Positions 26,627-34,167 of a stretch of DNA of 34,194 nt are shown in pieces (within the stretch, counting starts at the first letter, position 1; every line of letters starts with the position of its first letter). The notes beneath the pieces are model-generated. The model was given only the letters and a program-made list of their open reading frames with translations. It ran no database searches and had not been told where the DNA came from. Made by a program: the position numbers and the translations under genes. The DNA is from Planctomycetota bacterium. GTDB lineage: Bacteria > Planctomycetota > Phycisphaerae > UBA1845. The DNA lies in NCBI GenBank assembly GCA_024275565.1, contig JAJRYY010000044.1, forward strand, positions 1-34,194, written 5' to 3'.

Positions 26627-26668
26627 TTCGAGACGGTTCATTCGATACGGTTTGTTCGAGACGGTTCA
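26627..26668 (+). repeat. 14-bp tandem repeat, 3 units
   Basis: TTCGAGACGGTTCA, TTCGATACGGTTTG, TTCGAGACGGTTCA lie in the gap between the anti-sigma and STN-protein genes. Confidence 0.9.
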
Positions 26669-26678
26669 TCAGGTGCAT

Positions 26679-27293
26679 TCAATTGCGACGAATATCGGAC
26701 AGATTCCAGGTGTAAACACGCTTTTGCACGCTCGTGGACGAGTATGCAACCACGGGTCTGGTGGACCGCTCCACTGCGTCGCCATCGTCGACAACGGTGC
26801 TGGAACCGTACGAAACAAATACGTCAGACGCGTCCACCGATCCAGACACAGGAAACCCCCATCCGCTTTCCACCAGGCCTGTCAGGCTTTCAACCTGACC
26901 CACCGGACTGTTGCCAATGCCTACGATAGAATCGCCATTCTGAGGGTTCGTCGGAGTGTTCAGATAGACCGTCAGGACAATCGCGATCGAAGCAGCAGCA
27001 GCCAGAGGCGTCGCGAGGCGTATGACCATTTTTCTGCGGCGGATGAGCAGTTCGAGTCGCTGACGCTGCATGGCGATGCTTTTACGCATGGCGTCGTAAT
27101 CGACATCCGGCGTCACAACGCCATGCTCGCAGACAATATCATGGACCTGGACGCATCGCCGATGGGCAGCTTCCCATTCAGGATCGCTGGCGATTTTGGA
27201 CTGCACCTCGTCCCGCGTCGCATCGTCAAGCGTGCCATCGACGTATTGGCTGATGAGGTAGTCGCGTTCTTCTATTGCATTATTGGGTTTCAT
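26679..27293 (-). CDS. Membrane anti-sigma factor
   Basis: 204 residues. The cytoplasmic N-terminus (YLISQYVDGTLDDATRDEVQSKIASDPEWEAAHRRC) is the usual helical start of planctomycete anti-sigma proteins, without a complete zinc HxxxCxxC motif. A single transmembrane helix follows (about 90-110, RLATPLAAAASIAIVLTVYL), then about 95 Ser/Val/Gly-rich periplasmic residues. It starts 4 bases after the sigma-factor stop, so the pair is translationally linked. It would hold the sigma factor inactive until an envelope signal arrives. Assignment rests on context plus topology. Confidence 0.78.
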   Translation of the reverse strand: MKPNNAIEERDYLISQYVDGTLDDATRDEVQSKIASDPEWEAAHRRCVQVHDIVCEHGVVTPDVDYDAMRKSIAMQRQRLELLIRRRKMVIRLATPLAAAASIAIVLTVYLNTPTNPQNGDSIVGIGNSPVGQVESLTGLVESGWGFPVSGSVDASDVFVSYGSSTVVDDGDAVERSTRPVVAYSSTSVQKRVYTWNLSDIRRN

Positions 27294-27297
27294 AGCA

Positions 27298-27927
27298 TTA
27301 CTCTCCGTCGCCCGGCATATAGTCGGTCAGCAATTCCTTCAGTGCTTTTCTCGCCTGAAACACATTCCATTTGACCAGTTCGACCGTGCAATTCAAAATC
27401 TCGGCGATCTCCTTTTGCGGGACATTCTCAATACTCGACAACACCAGCGACAACCTTTGCTTATCGGGCAATGTCGCGATCGCAGCCCGGACAGCCTCCC
27501 CAAGCTCATCCGCCTGAGTCCGTTCACGGGCGGTGGGGCGGGCATAGACGGACCCATCCGGCGCACGAATCTGATCGGTCGAATCCCTTGTCTCGTCCAG
27601 TTCGCCCGCCGCAGACACCTTCTTCGCCCGCCGTCGGTTGAGCGATAAATTGGTGACAATGCGCAGCATCCACGCTCGAAACCGATACGGGTCAGATAGC
27701 TGCCCAAGGTTTCGATACGCGCGGAGCAGGGCGTCCTGCGCGATGTCAGCAGCATCGTCCGAATTACCCAGAACCCGGTAGGCGACTGCGACAGCCTGTC
27801 GCTGATGCTTCCTGACGAGGGCGTTAAACGCATCCCCCTCACCATCGAGCACCAGACCCACCAGCCGGGCGTCGTCCGCTGCTTCGTCATTGACCTGTTC
27901 AACGCGCACGGGTTCGACGCGATCCAC
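27298..27927 (-). CDS. ECF RNA polymerase sigma factor
   Basis: 209 residues from a GTG start. Sigma region 2 is FNALVRKHQRQAVAVAYRVLGNSDDAADIAQDALLRAYRNLGQL...FRAWMLRIVTNLSLNRRR. A variable linker of about 50 residues precedes region 4, AIATLPDKQRLSLVLSSIENVPQKEIAEILNCTVELVKWNVFQARKALKELL, a helix-turn-helix for -35 recognition. It leads a three-gene minus-strand operon with an anti-sigma factor and an STN-domain protein. Autoregulation is likely, but no promoter was identified in the gap upstream. Confidence 0.93.
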   Translation of the reverse strand: MDRVEPVRVEQVNDEAADDARLVGLVLDGEGDAFNALVRKHQRQAVAVAYRVLGNSDDAADIAQDALLRAYRNLGQLSDPYRFRAWMLRIVTNLSLNRRRAKKVSAAGELDETRDSTDQIRAPDGSVYARPTARERTQADELGEAVRAAIATLPDKQRLSLVLSSIENVPQKEIAEILNCTVELVKWNVFQARKALKELLTDYMPGDGE

Positions 27928-28431
27928 CTTTCTATACAGCCAGACACAGCCAATCCGCCAAGGTTAGTAGGCGATCCACTCGGGAACACGCCCGTATCGC
28001 CACAAGTGGAGTTGTAGCAAAGAGTTGCGATCATTGGAAGTGGCGAGAACCAGCGTTTGGGTCCGATTTTGATGGATTTGCGGTCCTCGGTGTCGGCGCT
28101 ATGATGACGGACTTCTGGTCGAAATTATTAGGAATCACTCATGCTTGATTTGTCGTAAAACAGGCTATGGAATCAACTGACCTGGAGCGCCCGAGATGAT
28201 AACCTTTATACACCCTGTTTCACCCCACCTCTGCCCATCCGTGAAAATTTTGACCTACCCGCCCCACATTACCTTGGGGATAATAGTCTCGCAATCGCTG
28301 GCAACGGAACCTTGGCAGTAATCTCTGGCAAAAAACTCAGACCTGTGTTATAAGGATACGGGGAGGGGTTTTGTGGATTTCCGGATCAGCCCCAATTGCT
28401 TCCATGGTGCGGTGGTTCAGGAGGCGCACGA
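27928..28431. other. 504-bp intergenic region between divergent sigma-factor and methyltransferase genes
   Basis: No convincing gene is seen. It should carry the outward promoters of both operons. It contains a weak CCCCA/TGGGG hairpin near 28262-28279 and a candidate methyltransferase promoter at 28325-28354. Composition turns AT-richer toward the restriction genes, marking the probable left border of an acquired segment. Confidence 0.5.
28325..28354 (+). promoter_or_regulatory. Candidate promoter of the restriction-modification operon
   Basis: CTGGCA, 18-base spacer, TATAAG (5 of 6 matches to the -10 consensus). It would start transcription about 70 bases before the methyltransferase. Confidence 0.35.
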
Positions 28432-29919
28432 TTGATTCCAAACATTGTACAATCCAAGCTAACAGTTTCGAAAGTCGCCGGACCGAGAAGAAAATCGCAG
28501 CTTGGCCAGTACTTCACACACACTGTCATTGCTCGATTCATGGCGGAACTGTTTGTTCACAGAAATCAAAACACCTGCAAACTACTCGATGCCGGAGCCG
28601 GAGCTGGTTCTCTTTCTGCAGCTTTTTTGGATAGATGTGTTTCAGGTGGGTTGAAGTATGAACGTATCAAAGTCGATGCCTTTGAGATCGATGATAGTTT
28701 ACATGCCCACCTTGCCGAAAGGCTGGATTCGTACATGCAGAATCTGAAAGTGGTACCCACCATCATCGGTGACGATTTTATACACACAGCCGTGGACTCG
28801 CTCTGTGGAAGCTTATTTACCAAGTCTCTCCCAAGGTATACACACGCAATCCTCAATCCACCGTACAAAAAAATACGGAGCAACTCAAATCACCGTTCGG
28901 CTTTGAGGCGTGTCGATATCGAAACGGTCAATCTGTACTCAGCCTTTGTAGCATTATCTCTATCCTTGCTGGAAGATCGCGGTCAGCTGGTTGCAATCAT
29001 ACCACGGAGTTTTTGCAATGGGCCGTATTACCGCCCTTTTCGTGAATATATACTGGAACGCGCAGCTATACAGCACATACATCTATTTGCATCGCGTAAC
29101 AAAGCCTTCAAAGATGATGGCATCTTGCAGGAAAACATCATCATCAAGTTAGAACGCGGTGCCAACCAAGGTGACGTGACGATAACGACTTCGACAGATG
29201 GAAAATTCACTGATATAGAGACACACAGGTATCCTTTCAACCGCATTGTACCCCCTGGAAATCCAGAAAATTTCATCCACATACCGACCTCTCCCGAACT
29301 TGGTATCATCGAACGAACGAGTTTGATCCAATACAGCCTGAAAGATATTGGCGTCGAAGTCTCGACCGGCCCCGTTGTCGATTTTCGGCTTAAAGAACAC
29401 TTATGTGATACGCCTCAAGCCAACACTGTCCCATTGCTCTACCCTGGCCACTTCAAAGGTCACACCTCGAACTGGCCAAATCCAACATTGAACAAACCCG
29501 ATGCGATCTATCGCAATGCTGATACGGAAAAATGGCTTTACCCAAATGGTTATTATTCCATAGTACGCCGCTTTTCATCCAAAGAAGAGGACCGCCGGAT
29601 CGTAGCGAGCGTTATTTGTCCGAACAATTTCCCCAACGCTGAGGTTCTTGGATTCGAAAACCACTTGAACGTATTCCATGAAAAAAAGCACGGGTTATCG
29701 GAAGCATTGGCCTATGGGCTGACCACATTCCTCAACTCCGCTGCAATTGATGACTACTTCCGACGTTTCAACGGTCATACGCAAGTAAATGCGACCGATC
29801 TCAGACTTATACCGTACCCAAGCAGGAAAAACCTAATTGTTCTAGGAAAATGGGCTATGTCGTGTCGTTGGCCAGTTCAAGCGAACATTGACGAGCAATT
29901 GAAGCTATTTTGCGCATGA
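28432..29919 (+). CDS. DNA adenine-N6 methyltransferase, BsuBI/PstI type
   Basis: 495 residues from a TTG start with AGGAGG 7 bases upstream, a strong ribosome site for this window that fixes the start. Motif X is RKSQLGQYFTHTVIARFMAELF, SAM-binding motif I is LLDAGAGAGSL (about 51-61), and catalytic motif IV is NPPY (about 142-145), the gamma-class adenine methyltransferase order. The target-recognition region follows in the C-terminal half. The overlapping downstream gene is a BsuBI/PstI-type endonuclease, so methylation of CTGCAG at the A is predicted from family knowledge. The pair is AT-richer than most neighbours, in keeping with horizontal acquisition. Confidence 0.92.
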   Translation: MIPNIVQSKLTVSKVAGPRRKSQLGQYFTHTVIARFMAELFVHRNQNTCKLLDAGAGAGSLSAAFLDRCVSGGLKYERIKVDAFEIDDSLHAHLAERLDSYMQNLKVVPTIIGDDFIHTAVDSLCGSLFTKSLPRYTHAILNPPYKKIRSNSNHRSALRRVDIETVNLYSAFVALSLSLLEDRGQLVAIIPRSFCNGPYYRPFREYILERAAIQHIHLFASRNKAFKDDGILQENIIIKLERGANQGDVTITTSTDGKFTDIETHRYPFNRIVPPGNPENFIHIPTSPELGIIERTSLIQYSLKDIGVEVSTGPVVDFRLKEHLCDTPQANTVPLLYPGHFKGHTSNWPNPTLNKPDAIYRNADTEKWLYPNGYYSIVRRFSSKEEDRRIVASVICPNNFPNAEVLGFENHLNVFHEKKHGLSEALAYGLTTFLNSAAIDDYFRRFNGHTQVNATDLRLIPYPSRKNLIVLGKWAMSCRWPVQANIDEQLKLFCA

Positions 29920-30866
29920 CAAACTTACGACATAAACACATCAATGAAGCCACTCAGATACTAGTTTCGCTTGGTTTCCCCAAAGCACAACAGAACGAAC
30001 GTTCGGCCTTATGCCTACTTGCGATGTTAAATCTAACACCTCGTAAAAAATGGGCGATGGCGGAGAACCCGCTGATTGGAATTACGCCAATTATGGACTG
30101 GGCACGTGAGCACTATAAGAAAGTGTATGCACCAAACTCCCGTGAAACTATTCGACGGCAAACGATACATCAATTCGTATCTGCCGGAATCGCACTTTAC
30201 AACCCGGACTCGCCCAACCGACCAGTGAATAGCCCAAAAGCTGTCTATCAAATCGAACCTGCGACATTTAAGTTACTTCGCAACTTCGGATCCAAATCGT
30301 GGGACGACAAGCTGGCAAGCTACCTCTCGCAACATGAAACGCTGGCTGCCAGTTATGCCAAGGATCGCAAACATATCCAAATCCCCGTGCAGATCAAAGA
30401 GGGTGAAAATATCACTCTCAGTCCCGGAGAACACAGTGAATTGATTCGGGCAATTATCGAGGAGTTCGGACCACGATTTGCTCCTGGTAGCACGCTTATT
30501 TATGTTGGTGACACGGGCAACAAGTGGGGGTACTTTGACGAACCCCTTCTCTCCAAACTCGGCATCAAGATAGATTCACATGGCAAAATGCCAGATATTG
30601 TACTTTACTTTTCTGATCGCAACTGGTTATTGCTAATCGAAGCCGTTACCAGTCACGGACCAGTTGATGGCAAACGGCATGCGGAGTTGGCCCATCTGTT
30701 TACTGATGCAAAGGCTGGGCTGGTTTTTGTAACCGCTTTCCAGAGTCGTTCCGTGATGGCCCGGTATCTCGGCAATATCGCGTGGGAAACCGAAGTATGG
30801 GTCGCCGATACACCATCGCACCTGATCCACTTCAATGGCAAACGCTTTCTTGGACCCTACGAATAA
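29916..30866 (+). CDS. Type II restriction endonuclease, BsuBI/PstI family
   Basis: 316 residues; the ATG overlaps the methyltransferase stop (ATGA). The N-terminal part (NERSALCLLAMLNLTPRKKWAMAENPLIGITPIMDWAREHYKKVYAPNSRETIRRQTIHQF) is a helical DNA-binding region typical of the family. The C-terminal nuclease core contains LIYVGDTGNKWGYFD, MPDIVLYF (Asp about 227) and LLLIEAVTSHGPVDGKRHAEL (Glu about 242), a PD-(D/E)xK-like arrangement. Length and order match BsuBI, which cuts CTGCAG. Intact and with an intact methylase, it is probably functional. The overlap means the methylase is made first. panC starts 24 bases after its stop. Confidence 0.93.
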   Translation: MTNLRHKHINEATQILVSLGFPKAQQNERSALCLLAMLNLTPRKKWAMAENPLIGITPIMDWAREHYKKVYAPNSRETIRRQTIHQFVSAGIALYNPDSPNRPVNSPKAVYQIEPATFKLLRNFGSKSWDDKLASYLSQHETLAASYAKDRKHIQIPVQIKEGENITLSPGEHSELIRAIIEEFGPRFAPGSTLIYVGDTGNKWGYFDEPLLSKLGIKIDSHGKMPDIVLYFSDRNWLLLIEAVTSHGPVDGKRHAELAHLFTDAKAGLVFVTAFQSRSVMARYLGNIAWETEVWVADTPSHLIHFNGKRFLGPYE

Positions 30867-30890
30867 ACCCTTCCAGGACGCTTATACAAC

Positions 30891-31844
30891 ATGAGAACGG
30901 TTGTCTCTATTAGCGAGGTGCGGGCGGAGGTTGCCCGTTTACGCGGTGCATCAGCATCTCTCCCCCCCTCTCCGAGCCACCATAGTCATGTGACGCGGCA
31001 GCAAGGCTCCGATCTCTGCACGGCAACCAGCACGATCGGCTTCGTTCCGACCATGGGCGCGTTGCACGTTGGCCACGATTCCCTCCTCCGGCGGGCCGTC
31101 GGCGAGTGCAAGTTCGTGGTCGCAAGCATCTTCGTCAATCCCACACAGTTCGGACCCGGTGAAGACCTCGATGCCTACCCGAAAACCCCCGAACAGGATC
31201 TGGAGCTATGCGAGCAGGCTGGCGTGGATCTGCTCTTCATGCCCACCGTCGATGTCATGTACGGCGGCAGCGGCTTGACGACAGTCCACGTGTCGGGTCT
31301 GACCGAGGGCCTCTGCGGATCGCGGCGACCAGGACACTTCGACGGCGTATCCACGGTCGTCACAAAGCTGCTCAACATCGTCCGACCAGACCGAGCCTAT
31401 TTCGGCGAGAAGGATTATCAGCAGTTGAAGGTGATCCAGCGGATGGTGCATGATCTTGACATGGGGGTGGAGATCGTCGGCTGTGAAACGGTCCGCGAGG
31501 AAGACGGGCTGGCGATGTCGAGTCGAAACGCGTACCTCTCTGACAAGGATCGCTCACAGGCGGTCTTATTGTCACAGGCATTGCGAGATGCAAGTGAGGC
31601 TGTAAAAAAAGGGTCGACAGACGCAGGGAAGCTCATCGCAACCGCACGAAAACGGATCGAGTCTGCCGGCCCATGCTCGATCGATTACATCAGCGTGGTC
31701 GATCTTGAGACCCTGGCGAAGCTGGAAAAGGTCGAACATTCCGCCAGAATGTGCATCGCCGTTCGCATCGGCAGGTGTCGGCTAATCGATAATATACAGT
31801 TGGATCGCGTGCATCCCATCGTAGATCGCATGCCCGAGTCATAG
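30891..31844 (+). CDS. panC: Pantothenate synthetase
   Basis: 317 residues. It ligates pantoate and beta-alanine using ATP in coenzyme A synthesis. Landmarks are FVPTMGALHVGHDSLLRRA (HxGH at 59-62), SIFVNPTQFGPGEDLDAYPKTPEQD, GLCGSRRPGHFDGVSTVVTKLLNIVRPDRAYFGEKDYQQLKVIQRMV and the second nucleotide-binding segment EEDGLAMSSRNAYLS. The enzyme is longer than the usual 280 or so residues because about 28 Ser/Pro/His/Thr-rich residues (about 20-47) are inserted before the first beta-strand, outside the active site. It is not functionally related to the restriction pair directly upstream. No panB or panD is adjacent. Confidence 0.95.
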   Translation: MRTVVSISEVRAEVARLRGASASLPPSPSHHSHVTRQQGSDLCTATSTIGFVPTMGALHVGHDSLLRRAVGECKFVVASIFVNPTQFGPGEDLDAYPKTPEQDLELCEQAGVDLLFMPTVDVMYGGSGLTTVHVSGLTEGLCGSRRPGHFDGVSTVVTKLLNIVRPDRAYFGEKDYQQLKVIQRMVHDLDMGVEIVGCETVREEDGLAMSSRNAYLSDKDRSQAVLLSQALRDASEAVKKGSTDAGKLIATARKRIESAGPCSIDYISVVDLETLAKLEKVEHSARMCIAVRIGRCRLIDNIQLDRVHPIVDRMPES

Positions 31845-31954
31845 GCGCGAGCATGTTCGGCAATTATTCAGGCAGCATCCTCGCACGCCCTGGTTGGCCG
31901 AAGCCGTCTGCCAAACACAACCGTCCCCGATTCCAACCCCATACCCTTCATCTC

Positions 31955-32785
31955 TCATAGCGGCCCAGTAATTGATGCCTGAAAAAGTGCAAAGTCGACC
32001 AGATCAGTGTCGCAATCAAGGTCGAGGTCACCGATTGGCCGTCCATCCGTGTCCACCGGAATCCCCACTGGTGTGTTATTGCAGAGGTCATCCGGGTCCG
32101 CAACGCCATCATCATCCGTATCAATAATGTGTGACGGCGTGAAGTTATCAAAGGCAAAGCCAGCACTGCCCGGCGGTTTGGTTCCGGTATACACAAATCG
32201 AAGCGAGTGAATTTCATCGGAAGGCAACTCAAACGACCAGGGCGTAATCATACCATCGCCGGTTAGCGGATCGCCTGCGGTCAACACCACCGAATCAAGG
32301 ACTTCATCGTTTTCGCCACGGGCTTCTATGGTCCATGCCTCGTCAATCCCCGGAGGCCAGCCTTGTTGGCCCGTAGACCCACCATCGATGTCGATTAAAA
32401 CACCGCCGCAAGCATTCACAGGTGTGGAATAGTCGATGATCAGCGGCGAGACATAGCCGATAGACGCGTCATCCGTCAGCAGATACTGGCCGATATCAAT
32501 GGATTGGTCGGGGGCGATCGCATCGTCACCGCTGTCATTTGGAAATCCAGCGAATGCAACGCGAGGAGAGCCCAGCTCACAGATTCGCGGCAGTGCGCCA
32601 TTCTCAAGGGAGAATGTAACACCGTGCAGCAACAGAAACTGATCGAAAATATCCATAGTCTCCACCGGCGTCGCGCCAGGAATGGTTTCAAAATCAATAA
32701 TATCAACAGTACCTGCCTGGCTTTGGTGTAGGTCCAGCGTAAACGGAGCAAGTCCGGCCAATAAAACCGCAAATCGTCTTGACAT
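31955..32785 (-). CDS. Secreted protein with calcium-binding tail and dockerin-like end
   Basis: 276 residues from ATG 32785, with GGAGG 7 bases upstream. A signal peptide (MSRRFAVLLAGLAPFTLDLHQSQAG) precedes a beta-rich domain that starts DFETIPGATPVETM and contains GFAFDNFTPS, like planctomycete PEP-CTERM-type lectin-like domains that bind surfaces or sugars. The C-terminus has a thrombospondin-type-3-like DTDDDGVADPDDLCNNTP followed by DLDLDCDTDLVDFALFQASITGP, a dockerin-like half seen at the end of many Phycisphaerae exported proteins. Function is probably extracellular or periplasmic; no enzyme motif was seen. Confidence 0.72.
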   Translation of the reverse strand: MSRRFAVLLAGLAPFTLDLHQSQAGTVDIIDFETIPGATPVETMDIFDQFLLLHGVTFSLENGALPRICELGSPRVAFAGFPNDSGDDAIAPDQSIDIGQYLLTDDASIGYVSPLIIDYSTPVNACGGVLIDIDGGSTGQQGWPPGIDEAWTIEARGENDEVLDSVVLTAGDPLTGDGMITPWSFELPSDEIHSLRFVYTGTKPPGSAGFAFDNFTPSHIIDTDDDGVADPDDLCNNTPVGIPVDTDGRPIGDLDLDCDTDLVDFALFQASITGPL

Positions 32786-32958
32786 GATGCGTCCTCCACA
32801 ATCTGAATGCCAGCCCGCCAAGGAAGGGCGTATAGCTCAAACCGGCTCTTTTTCCGGGATCCTCCGCAGAACCTGTAGAACCGACATAAATCCCCAATAT
32901 TCCCGGACACCAGAGGGCCATTCTATCGGGATATCCTCACCAATGCAAGCCAGATGTT

Positions 32959-33018
32959 GGATGTTGAAACGGGGACGCAGCTAGTTTTTGTCTCTCATGC
33001 ATCGGATGTTGAAACGGG
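32959..33018 (+). repeat. 15-bp direct repeat spaced by 45 bp
   Basis: GGATGTTGAAACGGG occurs at 32959-32973 and 33004-33018. The second copy forms the end of the transposase fragment, so the repeat may mark its deletion or insertion junction. Confidence 0.7.
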
Positions 33019-33174
33019 CGACTCCTCACGAGGCCGGATCACGAAATGCCAATGATTTCGCATCAGGCACCAGGACAGAATCCGCGTCGGGTGTCGCGCT
33101 TGTGCCTCGACCAGCACCCGCTCGAAAGCCTCATAATCAGCCGCCTTCCGAAACAATGGAAGACGAGCAACAGG
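33010..33174 (-). pseudogene. Fragment of an IS200/RAYT-like Y1 transposase
   Basis: About 50 residues of a REP-associated transposase are readable on the minus strand: ARLPLFRKAADYEAFERVLVEAQARHPTRILSWCLMRNHWHFVIRP, including the HUH motif as HWH. The N-terminal part is replaced by the REP element at 33175. The rest (catalytic tyrosine helix) is missing; the frame runs into the 15-bp repeat and stops at 32995. It belongs to a different RAYT subgroup from the intact gene beside it. Confidence 0.75.
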
Positions 33175-33230
33175 AATGTAGGGCAGGTCGTTCTTTCGCC
33201 ACAAGGCGAAAGGTTGACCTGCCTCCACCA
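33175..33230. repeat. REP-like hairpin element, left of the RAYT
   Basis: Left arm GGCAGGTCGTTCTTTCGCC (33182-33200), loop ACAA, right arm GGCGAAAGGTTGACCTGCC (33205-33223). Two 8-bp stems are separated by a symmetric GTT/GTT internal mismatch. The hairpin is preceded by GTAG, the tetranucleotide found next to enterobacterial REP hairpins. Confidence 0.9.
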
Positions 33231-33267
33231 TTTGCGTCCGCGATTCTTCACGCTTACCCTGACTCTC

Positions 33268-33834
33268 ATGCCAACGTACATAAGATGGCGAGAGCAGGGT
33301 GCGACGTACTTCTTCACCCTCGTCACATACCGCAGACAGCGCATCTTGACTGGAACACTCTGTCGCCAACTGCTTGGCAATGCCATCAGGTCGGTGCAAC
33401 AACGTCACCCATTCGAAATCCTCGCGATCGTCCTCCTCCCAGACCACTTACACTGCATCTGGACTCTCCCCGACGACGACGATGACTTCCCCACACGCTG
33501 GCGACAAATCAAATCGAAATTCACGCACGATTACCTTGCCCGTGGAGGCCGCGATTGGGAAACGACGGCGCAAAGCCAGCGACAAGGGCGCCGCGGCGTT
33601 TGGCAGCCACGTTACTACGAACATAGAATTCGTGACGAGGAAGACTACCTGCGCCATCGCGACTACATCCATCTCAACCCGGTGAAACACGAATTGGTTG
33701 AGAAACCGGAGGATTGGCCTTGGTCAAGCTTCCACCGTCATGTCCGTCTTGGCTGGCTCGATCCAGAGTGGCCAGGTTCATCCGCCGTGGTGCTGCCAGC
33801 CATTGAAACCAGACGAAGGATAGAAGGAATGTAG
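33268..33834 (+). CDS. REP-associated tyrosine transposase (RAYT, Y1/HUH family)
   Basis: 188 residues from ATG 33268; the frame is open upstream through the REP hairpin, which is not protein-like. Residues 1-25 (MPTYIRWREQGATYFFTLVTYRRQRI) are the usual RAYT N-terminus, the HUH metal site is LPDHLHCIW (H60, H62), and the tyrosine-helix region is WQPRYYEHRIRDEEDYLRHRDYIHLNPVKHELV (candidate nucleophiles Y127 or Y133). RAYTs are single-strand DNA nucleases that recognise REP hairpins and are thought to spread them. The gene is flanked by full REP hairpins in the same orientation on both sides, and its length and motifs look intact. Confidence 0.92.
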   Translation: MPTYIRWREQGATYFFTLVTYRRQRILTGTLCRQLLGNAIRSVQQRHPFEILAIVLLPDHLHCIWTLPDDDDDFPTRWRQIKSKFTHDYLARGGRDWETTAQSQRQGRRGVWQPRYYEHRIRDEEDYLRHRDYIHLNPVKHELVEKPEDWPWSSFHRHVRLGWLDPEWPGSSAVVLPAIETRRRIEGM

Positions 33835-33930
33835 GGCAGGTCGTCCTTTCGCAAATGTAGGGCAGGTCGTTCTTTCGCAAATGTAGGGCAGGTCGTTCTT
33901 TCGCCTCCAGGCGAAAGGTTGACCTGCCTC
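33828..33930. repeat. REP cluster right of the RAYT: two half-units and one full hairpin
   Basis: Three 25-26-bp units (33828-33852, 33853-33878, 33879-33904), each with ATGTAGGGCAGGTCGT and TTTCGC, lie head to tail. The last continues into the right arm, giving a full hairpin: left arm 33887-33905, loop TCCA, right arm 33910-33928, identical in both arms to the left-hand element. The first unit overlaps the RAYT stop codon. Confidence 0.92.
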
Positions 33931-34042
33931 CACCATGAACATCCGCATGACTACACACTCACCCACAACCATACCCACGTCCCAACGACAACCCAACCGA
34001 TTCGACTGAAATCCAAACGGAGCATGGAAGTCCCATAGTAAA

Positions 34043-34057
34043 GGCAGGTCGTTGACC
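34043..34057. repeat. Deleted REP remnant
   Basis: GGCAGGTCGTTGACC joins the outer left arm to the outer right arm of the REP element, as expected if the central hairpin was deleted. Confidence 0.55.
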
Positions 34058-34139
34058 AATACTGTCCGGGATTCTCATGCGTTCCTTGGACCGTCGATAG
34101 TGCATTCTGATTTCGATATTTTATCCGTTGTTGCTTTAC

Positions 34140-34167
34140 TTGCGCGATCGTGTGTTTTCGCTATAAA
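34140..34167 (+). promoter_or_regulatory. Candidate promoter at the window edge
   Basis: TTGCGC, 16-base spacer, TATAAA, then AAGGGA and an ATG at 34181 that runs off the window. It may start a gene beyond the edge. The rest of 33931-34194 shows nothing else recognisable. Confidence 0.2.

Noticed and set aside
27393..28034. 213-residue minus-strand frame over the sigma-factor gene
   Set aside because: It is a shadow of the ECF sigma gene in another frame without family features.
33828..33930. CRISPR-like array of 26-bp repeats
   Set aside because: Units are directly adjacent with no spacers, contain the REP arm and lie beside a RAYT; no cas genes.
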